From contig JAJPYK010000075.1 in NCBI GenBank assembly GCA_021205005.1, positions 1 to 5,850 on the forward strand: a stretch of DNA of 5,850 nucleotides. Reading direction: 5' to 3'. A program made the translations under genes and the position numbers. The notes beneath the pieces were generated by a model. The model was not told the DNA's origin, did not search any database, and was given only the letters and a program-made list of their open reading frames with translations. The DNA comes from Paraprevotella sp. (lineage in GTDB: Bacteria; Bacteroidota; Bacteroidia; Bacteroidales; Bacteroidaceae). Shown here piece by piece: positions 1 to 5,850 of this stretch (the stretch's first letter is position 1; every line of letters starts with the position of its first letter).

Positions 1-12
1 TTCGAAAGAAAT

Positions 13-60
13 GAGGCTGCACCGTAACCTTTAATTACGACACAGCCTCTTTTATCTTTT
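13..60 (+). terminator. Rho-independent terminator-like hairpin
   Basis: A perfect 7-bp outer stem pairs GAGGCTG (13-19) with CAGCCTC (43-49). Inside it a second 5-bp stem pairs CGTAA (23-27) with TTACG (35-39), around a 7-base loop (28-34) and a 3x3 internal bulge. The right arm runs straight into a T-rich tract (50-60, ten T or near-T positions broken by A and C). This is the layout of an intrinsic terminator for a + strand gene that ends before the window. The sequence left of the stem (TTCGAAAGAAAT) gives a T-rich run on the other strand too, so the element could act in both directions. Which upstream gene it serves cannot be seen. Confidence 0.65.
53..60 (+). promoter_or_regulatory. Weak candidate -7 promoter box for the metalloprotease operon
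   Basis: TATCTTTT matches the Bacteroides housekeeping -7 consensus TAnnTTTG at all fixed positions except the last, where T replaces G. A TTTA at 30-33 sits about 19 bases upstream, where a -33 TTTG would be expected, but it matches only partly and lies inside the terminator loop. The overlap with the T-tract of the hairpin makes chance similarity likely. It is listed because the only room for an operon promoter inside the window is the AT-rich gap before position 96. Transcription could also come from further upstream. Confidence 0.2.
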
Positions 61-95
61 AAAATCTGCAAATTAGAACATTTAATAAAACTATC

Positions 96-2669
96 ATGAG
101 AAAAGCAACAGGGATATTTCTCTTTTTATTATCCACTTTGGCCGTATGCCCCGGAACAGAAGCTAAAAGAAAAAACAAAAAAGCGGCCCAAGCTTTAGCG
201 GCATTGGCCAAAGACACGACGAACACTGACTATAAAAAACTGCCCAAGGGCGCCCAAACGCAAAAGGGACTGTTCACGACATTATATAACGCCAAAGAAG
301 GCAAACTTTATTTCGAAATACCCGATTCTGCTTTCAATCAAATCTATATACTGGCCAACCGCGTGGCAGCCACAAGTGATACGCGCGACTTCGTGGCCGG
401 ACAAATCGCCACGCAACCGTTGCTGATCCGATTCACCAAAGACGAACGCAACGTGTACATGCACGAAGTACAAAGCGATGACATGGTATCGCCCACCGAT
501 CCCATTCATTCGGCTTTCAAAAAGAACTTTTATGACCCCGTACTCAAGGGATTCAAAATAGCCGCACAAAACGGGAAAAATACTGTAATCGACGTAACGG
601 CCTTCTTCGCGATGAACGAAAAATCCATCAGTCCTATCAAGACCGATAACCCGATCAGCAAACTTTTGGGTGCCAGCAACTCACTGAAAGGTACGTTTGT
701 TCCCGACGCTTCGGGCATCATCTCAGCCAAAAGTTTCCCGGGCAACATCGAAATCGAAAGCAGACTTTCGTTTACCCTTACGCCGATGGACCAACCTTAT
801 TCCGTCATCATGCACCGCTCTATCTTCGCCTTGCCTGACGACCCGATGCCCATGCGCTTCCAAGATAATCGCGTAGGCTATTTCTATTCGGATAAAAGCA
901 TATTCACTTCTGATCAGGATAAACTGGACCAACGGACGTTTATCCACCGCTGGCGTCTGGAACCGAAAGAAGAAGATCTCGACCGTTACTTCAACGGCGA
1001 GAAAGTGGAACCGAAGAAGCCGATCATATTCTACGTAGACTCCGCGTTTCCCGAGAAATGGCGCACGGCCATCCATCAAGGCATCGAAGATTGGAACACC
1101 GCTTTTGAACAAGCCGGTTTCAAGAACGCCATCAAGGCTGTGGATTACCCGAAAAATGATCCTGACTTCGATCCGGACGACATGCGTTACAGTTGTTTCA
1201 AATATGCTGCGTCGTCCACGGCCAATGCCATGGGACCCAGCCACGTCGATCCGCGCACGGGAGAAATCCTCACGGCCGATGTCATCTGGTATCATAACAT
1301 TATCTCGCTGCTCCACAACTGGCGATTCGTGCAGACCGGTGCGGTAGATCCGAGAGTGCGCAAACAAGTTTTCGATGCCGACGTAATGCGCGAATCCATT
1401 CGTTATGCGGCCGCCCACGAAATCGGCCACACCTTGGGTCTGATGCACAACATGGGAGCCAGCTATGCTTTCCCAGTCGATTCCTTGCGCAGTCCGTCTT
1501 TTACCCAACAATACGGCACGACACCCAGTATCATGGATTATGCCCGCAACAATTTCGTAGCCCAACCGGGCGACGTGGAAAAGGGCGTGAAACTGACGCC
1601 GCCTACACTGGGTGTATATGACATCTATGCCATCAACTGGGGCTATCGGATCATTCCGAATGCAACGACTCCACAAGCAGAGAAGCCTACCTTAGACCAA
1701 TGGATTGCCGCCAAGGCCGGTGATCCGATGTATGAGTTCGGAGCGCAACAGGTTTTCAGCACCATAGACCCGACTGACCAGACGGAAGACTTGGGCAATG
1801 ATCATATCAAAGCCGGAAATTATGGCATCAGCAACCTCAAGATCATCATGCAGAACCTGGAAAGTTGGGATAAAGAAGATGGAGAACGCTACGATGATAT
1901 GGAAAATATGTACCGTGAAATCGTCAACCAATATACACGTTACCTGCGCCATGTCATGCCTTATATCGGCGGAATACGCTTTGAAGAAGTGCGCCAAGGT
2001 GACGGGAAAACGACTTCGAAACACTACATCGACCGTGATACGCAGCACAAGGCCATGCTTTGGTTGCTGGACCAAGCCCGTACATACGACAGTTGGCTCA
2101 CGCTGAAAGACCTGATCGCCAAGTTTGAACTGAATATGAACGTCAACGACAAGTTGCAGTCGATGGTCATTACTTCACTGATCAATTCGGCTACGCTCTA
2201 CCGTATTCAAGAAGGTGGACTCGTGGACCCGACGCATAACTATAATCTGAACGATTATATGAACGACGTAACCGATGCCATTTTCAAGGCGCCTTCGGGA
2301 GGCAAACTGTCAGACACCGAACAGAATTTGCAATCCACCGCCATCGCCATCATGCTGAATAACACTGGCTTGATACAGAAACCAAAGGCCGCTACAACCT
2401 CTTCGCTCGGACAAAACGCAGGCATCAATACGGACGATATGACGGAAAACGAATACTATTGCTCTTCCGATATGGGAGAAGAAAACAAATTCACGCGCAT
2501 CAAATTCGGCCTTCCCACGCTCTCGAAAGAACAGCTCGGTGCACTGATGACCGGACGTCAGCACAAAGTACTCAGCCTTTACAAGGCGCGACGTGCAGCA
2601 GCCACCGGCTCGACCAAAGACTTCTACGATTACCAGATATTACTCATCGAACGTACATTTGCTAATTAA
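96..2669 (+). CDS. Secreted zinc-dependent metalloprotease (DUF5118/DUF5117/Met_zincin family)
   Basis: This 857-residue protein is a probable exported metallo-endopeptidase. The metzincin zinc site is complete: HEIGHTLGLMH at residues 441-451 (nt 1416-1448) fits HExxHxxGxxH, giving three His ligands and catalytic Glu442. A Met-turn SIMDY follows with Met480. The order fits the Bacteroidota family: a signal peptide, a short DUF5118-like segment (about 45-95), a DUF5117-like region (about 95-290), then the Met_zincin catalytic part, with GIEDWNTAFEQAGF from residue 329 and DPRTGEIL at 385-392. Domain borders are estimates from memory of the family. The N terminus has a hydrophobic stretch (7-17) and a likely signal peptidase I site after Ala23 (TEA/KRK). 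Cys18 in LAVC makes a lipoprotein possible, but Val at -1 is a poor lipobox. The start is the first usable ATG after an in-frame stop at 60-62, with no Shine-Dalgarno sequence. Length is normal and no key residue is missing. The stop lies 12 bases before the SusC-like gene, which suggests co-transcription. The substrate is unknown. Confidence 0.93.
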   Translation: MRKATGIFLFLLSTLAVCPGTEAKRKNKKAAQALAALAKDTTNTDYKKLPKGAQTQKGLFTTLYNAKEGKLYFEIPDSAFNQIYILANRVAATSDTRDFVAGQIATQPLLIRFTKDERNVYMHEVQSDDMVSPTDPIHSAFKKNFYDPVLKGFKIAAQNGKNTVIDVTAFFAMNEKSISPIKTDNPISKLLGASNSLKGTFVPDASGIISAKSFPGNIEIESRLSFTLTPMDQPYSVIMHRSIFALPDDPMPMRFQDNRVGYFYSDKSIFTSDQDKLDQRTFIHRWRLEPKEEDLDRYFNGEKVEPKKPIIFYVDSAFPEKWRTAIHQGIEDWNTAFEQAGFKNAIKAVDYPKNDPDFDPDDMRYSCFKYAASSTANAMGPSHVDPRTGEILTADVIWYHNIISLLHNWRFVQTGAVDPRVRKQVFDADVMRESIRYAAAHEIGHTLGLMHNMGASYAFPVDSLRSPSFTQQYGTTPSIMDYARNNFVAQPGDVEKGVKLTPPTLGVYDIYAINWGYRIIPNATTPQAEKPTLDQWIAAKAGDPMYEFGAQQVFSTIDPTDQTEDLGNDHIKAGNYGISNLKIIMQNLESWDKEDGERYDDMENMYREIVNQYTRYLRHVMPYIGGIRFEEVRQGDGKTTSKHYIDRDTQHKAMLWLLDQARTYDSWLTLKDLIAKFELNMNVNDKLQSMVITSLINSATLYRIQEGGLVDPTHNYNLNDYMNDVTDAIFKAPSGGKLSDTEQNLQSTAIAIMLNNTGLIQKPKAATTSSLGQNAGINTDDMTENEYYCSSDMGEENKFTRIKFGLPTLSKEQLGALMTGRQHKVLSLYKARRAAATGSTKDFYDYQILLIERTFAN

Positions 2670-2681
2670 ACGCTCCATGAC

Positions 2682-5600
2682 ATGAGAAAGAAAATAGCAT
2701 TATTCATCACTGCGTTATGCCTGGCTTTAGGAATCGCCGCGCAAAACTCCCATCCCGTGCTCACCGGTAAAGTCATAGACCGGGGAGGAGAGACCGTTAT
2801 CGGAGCCCACGTAAAGTGGAAAGACGACAAGGGCGGCACCATCACTGACCTCGACGGCAACTTTTCCATACCGGAAACCGGTACGGAACTCGTCATTTCT
2901 TTCCTCGGTTACAAAACACAAACCATCAAGATCAAACCGGGACAGAAGAATCTCATAGTCAGAATGGAGGATGATGCACAAAATCTGGACGAACTTGTCG
3001 TTGTAGGTTACGGCACGCAAAAGAAAGCTTCGCTCACCGGTTCCATCGAAACCATCAAAAGCGAAGATCTGTTGAAGCTGCCCACGGCCAATCTCGACGA
3101 GGCGCTCTACGGTCAGGTGGCCGGATTGCAAGTGATGCAAACCACGGGAGACCCGAGTAGCGCCAAGGAAGCCAACCTGCATATCCGCGGCATCAATAAT
3201 GCCCCTTTGCTTGTCATCGACGGAGTACCTCGGTTCGGCACCAGCACCAGCGACGGTGAAATGCGTCTGTCCGACTTGAATCCCGACGACATCGAAAGCA
3301 TTTCCATCCTGAAAGATGCGGCAGCCGCAGCCGTTTACGGCGCACGCGCAGCCAACGGGGTCATTTTGGTGCAAACCAAACGTGCGGCAGGCGATCAAAA
3401 AGTATCTATCAATTACCGCGGACAAATGAACATACAGCAGGCGACGCAACTGCCGGATTTCGTAGACGCTTACGACTATGCCAAACTGTATAACCGCGCG
3501 GTGGAGAACACGCCGAGCACGACCAACACAGCCTATACGGACGAACAGTTGGAAATGATACGCACGCATTCCGCCCCGAACCTCTACGGAGACGAGAACT
3601 TATTGGACTATCTCAACAACGTAGGCTACACCACGACCCACAGCGTGTCGGCCAACGGCGGGAACCAGTATGTAAAGTATTACATTTCGGGAGGATATAC
3701 CCATTCCCAGGGACTGTATAGCGGTGTAAAACGAGACCGACTGAACTATTCGGCCAAGCTGGACGCCACGCTCACCAAAGGTCTGGTGCTCTCGCTAGAC
3801 ATCACAGGCTCACGCTCGGACAGTAAGAACTCCAGCTACACCACGATAGATGCCGCCTACAACTTCTCGCCTTTACAAGTACTGCGGTTCGACAACGGTT
3901 ATCTGGCCAGCATAGACGGCAGCAATCCGCTCATCAATGTAGAAGGCCTCGGGGGGTATATCAAAGACACGGGAAAAATGAACACGATCACGGCCAACCT
4001 GAGATGGGAACTGCCTTGGGTGAAAGGACTCTCGGCTTACGCCCGCGCCACATTCGACAATAACACCCGATTGGAGAAGACGTTCAGCAAGCCCGTCACA
4101 TTATATACTTACGACGATCAGACCGGAGACTTTTCAACCGACCCCAATACGGTGTATCCCACGGCCAAAGTGACGCTGGAACAGATAGACCGCTTCGTAG
4201 ATAACCAACTCTATGAGATCGGTGCGAACTATGCCCATACTTTCAACTCGAAACACGATGTAGGCGCCATGCTTGTGGCCAACTACCAACAAACGCACAA
4301 CCAATACATGACCGGCGAAAACCAGAACGCCAGCATTTATCCGGAGATCATCGGAACAGCCGTATCGGCACGCCTCGTCGGCAGCGAAACCTACAACCAA
4401 CGCGCCTCGCTCATCGGTCGATTGAACTACGGTTACGACTATCGTTATTTTGTGGAAGCCAGTTTCCGCGTAGACGGATCTACTTATTTCTCTCCATCGA
4501 ACCGCTGGGGATTCTTCCCTTCCATATCGGGGTCATGGGTGCTTTCCAACGAATCGTTCTTCAAGAACTGGAAACAAAAAGTCCTCTCCAACGTGAAGTT
4601 CCGCGCCTCAACCGGTCTGTTGGGCGACGACGGACTGGTAGGCGAATATTCCTACCTGCTCACGTATATGGAATCGACCCGGGAAGGCTACAACATCGGA
4701 GGCAATTACCGTCCGGGAATCATCATGTCTACGGGCAACTATCCCAATCCGGAACTGACATGGGGTAAGTCTCACGACTATAACCTCGCTGCCGACCTGG
4801 CATTATGTGACAATCGTTTAGGACTGACGATCTATTATTAATGTCGTTTCGAGACCGATAAAATCACCGCGGCTCCCACTTATCTTTATCCCCCCTCGAC
4901 AGGCGTAAACGGCAACGTGCCCAACATGAACTTCAGCAAACTCAAGGCATGGGGATGGGATCTGACACTGACACACCGCAACACCATCGGCAAAGTGAAA
5001 TACAACGTCGACCTGACGCTGTCCAAGGCGGATGACAAATACCTCGACTTCGGCGATGAATCCACCGTCAGCCCCAACCTTTGGCGCGTAGGACGGAGCA
5101 GTATGGTATGGTCGATGTATCAAGCCGAAGGATTATTCCAGAATCAAAAAGAAATCGATGACTACATGCCCAACATGGACACGTCGGAGAAAGCTAACCT
5201 TGCCCCCGGCGACATCAAATACAAAGACCAGAACGGCGACGGAAAACTCACCACGGAAGACCTTATCTATGTGAAGAACTCTTCTAATCCCGACTTCAAT
5301 GCCAGCCTGCGCCTCGGCGTCAATTTCAAAGGCTTCTTCATCGATGTCATGTTCCAAGGCGTCACCGGATACCAGCAAAACATCAAGGAACTTTATACCA
5401 CCAACAGCGGGAGTCTGCAGCGGTTCCAGAAATATCATCTGACAGATACCTGGACGCCCGACAATCCGAACGCCTCACTGCCGCGCATCAAGTTTGCCAC
5501 GGCCAACGACAACAACCGGAAAGAATCCACTTTCTGGGTGCGCGACTGCGACTTCCTGCGACTCAAGTCACTCTCCTTAGGTTATGCTTTCCAACCGGAA

Positions 5601-5759
5601 CTGTTGAAGAAAATCAAGCTGACCTCGGCCAGCATCGCCTTGCAAGGCAGCAACCTCATCACGTGGTCTTCCCTCTCCGACTTGGGCATGGATCCGGAAT
5701 CCCTCCGCGGTTATCCCATCCAACGCTCATACGGCATTACCCTGAGTTTGGGCTTCTAA
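2682..5759 (+). pseudogene. SusC/RagA-type TonB-dependent outer-membrane transporter, broken by an in-frame stop
   Basis: Intact members form a 22-strand outer-membrane barrel that imports oligosaccharides or peptides using TonB energy, with a SusD partner as lid. A signal peptide (1-20, cut near IAA/QN) precedes a carboxypeptidase-regulatory-like domain (about 27-95). Next comes DELVVVGYGTQ (103-113), in the region usually taken to hold the TonB box. The plug carries LLVIDGVP (176-183) and the family hallmark from DIESISILKDAAAAAVYG (203-220) to ANGVILVQTK (224-233). Barrel sequence fills the rest. Codon 720 (nt 4839-4841) is TAA. The same frame then resumes with CRFETDKI, a DQNGDGKLTTED loop (849-860), a FLRLKSLSLGY motif and the C-terminal LSLGF. 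Removing the stop gives 1025 residues, a normal length. The 719-residue product lacks about 30% of the protein, including the last strands, so it should not form a stable barrel. Family assignment is very secure; loss of function is inferred and a sequencing error could explain it. The substrate cannot be read from the sequence. Confidence 0.9.
4839..4841 (+). other. Premature in-frame TAA inside the SusC-like gene
   Basis: The local frame reads LGLTIYY, then TAA, then CRFETDKI. In SusC-type proteins this place is normally a continuous strand of the pattern YYxRxTxD, so one residue has been replaced by a stop and no base has been gained or lost. One substitution from a sense codon such as TAT, TAC, CAA, AAA, GAA, TCA or TTA would create it. 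The following base is T, giving TAAT, a context generally regarded as an efficient stop, so readthrough is not favoured. TAA is also the normal stop of both the protease and this gene, which argues against a changed genetic code. Confidence 0.85.
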
Positions 5760-5786
5760 AGCTTAATCCCGCAAAAACGAATAGCT
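5760..5786 (+). promoter_or_regulatory. Short intergenic leader of the SusD-like gene
   Basis: This 27-base gap lies between the transporter stop and the SusD-like ATG. It has no hairpin terminator and no promoter-like box. The GCAAAAACGAATAGCT stretch before the ATG is A-rich without a Shine-Dalgarno motif, as is usual for Bacteroidota translation starts. It supports co-transcription with the genes upstream. Confidence 0.45.
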
Positions 5787-5850
5787 ATGGATTTCAAAAA
5801 ATATATCCTCTGCGGAATGCTTACCGCAGGACTTTTCACTTTCACGGGAT
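5787..5850 (+). CDS. SusD/RagB-like surface lipoprotein, N-terminal fragment cut by window end
   Basis: Only 21 codons and one further base are present. The translation MDFKKYILCGMLTAGLFTFTG is a typical export signal: Lys4-Lys5, then a hydrophobic core. The window ends on T, the first base of codon 22. If that codon is TGT or TGC, the lipidated Cys would follow FTG, giving a lipobox-like end as in SusD proteins. SusD family members sit on the cell surface, bind the nutrient and close over the SusC barrel. The call rests mostly on position directly after a SusC-like gene, where a SusD partner is almost always found, and on the signal sequence. No SusD domain sequence is visible. A different lipoprotein is possible but less likely. 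Confidence 0.75.
   Translation, partial: MDFKKYILCGMLTAGLFTFTG

Noticed and set aside
723..1676. Long reverse-strand open frame (317 codons) inside the protease gene
   Set aside because: It lies wholly antisense to a gene with a clear catalytic motif. Its translation is rich in Arg, His, Val and Ile with no recognisable domain, typical of a codon-bias shadow.
2677..2685. Two-codon mini-frame ATG ACA TGA overlapping the SusC start
   Set aside because: It is too short to support a leader-peptide or coupling claim, and such overlaps occur readily by chance around ATG-rich junctions.
2727..3569. Reverse-strand open frame (280 codons) opposite the SusC plug domain
   Set aside because: The + strand carries unmistakable SusC motifs through the whole stretch. 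The antisense product resembles no family I know.
3951..3956. G6 homopolymer in the SusC gene (also C6 at 4890-4895) as a phase-variation tract
   Set aside because: The frame is intact across both runs and six bases is short for slippage control. The gene is broken by a substitution-type stop elsewhere, not by a length change here.
4839..4841. Alternative genetic code or special amino-acid insertion at the internal stop
   Set aside because: TAA ends the neighbouring genes normally. Selenocysteine and pyrrolysine use TGA and TAG, and no recoding structure is evident right after the codon.
4917..5759. Separate gene starting at GTG 4917
   Set aside because: It is in the same frame as the transporter, lacks a signal peptide and starts in the middle of barrel sequence, so it is the tail of the interrupted gene and not an independent CDS.

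Overview
The window looks like a Bacteroidota chromosome, most likely from the order Bacteroidales. It carries a SusC/RagA-type TonB-dependent transporter followed by the start of a SusD-type lipoprotein. The start codons have A-rich leaders and no Shine-Dalgarno sequence. Coding DNA of mixed composition contrasts with a short, very AT-rich upstream gap. I cannot name a genus from this sequence alone.

All genes lie on the + strand. Positions 1-60 hold a hairpin followed by a T-rich tract, probably the terminator of a gene that ends before the window. Positions 96-2669 encode an intact, secreted, zinc-dependent metalloprotease of the metzincin type (DUF5118/DUF5117/Met_zincin architecture). 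After 12 bases comes a SusC-like outer-membrane transporter reading frame, 2682-5759. After another 27 bases comes the first 21 codons of a SusD-like lipoprotein (5787 to the window end). The tight spacing and the lack of any internal terminator suggest one operon.

The most notable point is that the transporter frame is broken by a single in-frame TAA at 4839-4841 (codon 720 of 1025). There is no frameshift. The same frame continues for 305 more codons with all the expected SusC C-terminal features, ending in the usual terminal Phe. The gene as written is therefore probably a nonsense-mutated pseudogene or contains a base error. Recoding is possible but not supported by anything visible.

If the transporter were intact, the set would read as a protein or peptide foraging locus. 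The protease would cut extracellular or periplasmic protein, and the SusC/SusD pair would capture and import the products with TonB energy. That functional link is inferred from gene order. No glycan-degrading enzyme, sigma/anti-sigma pair or hybrid two-component regulator is visible in the window. I found no RNA gene, insertion sequence, CRISPR array or other new system.
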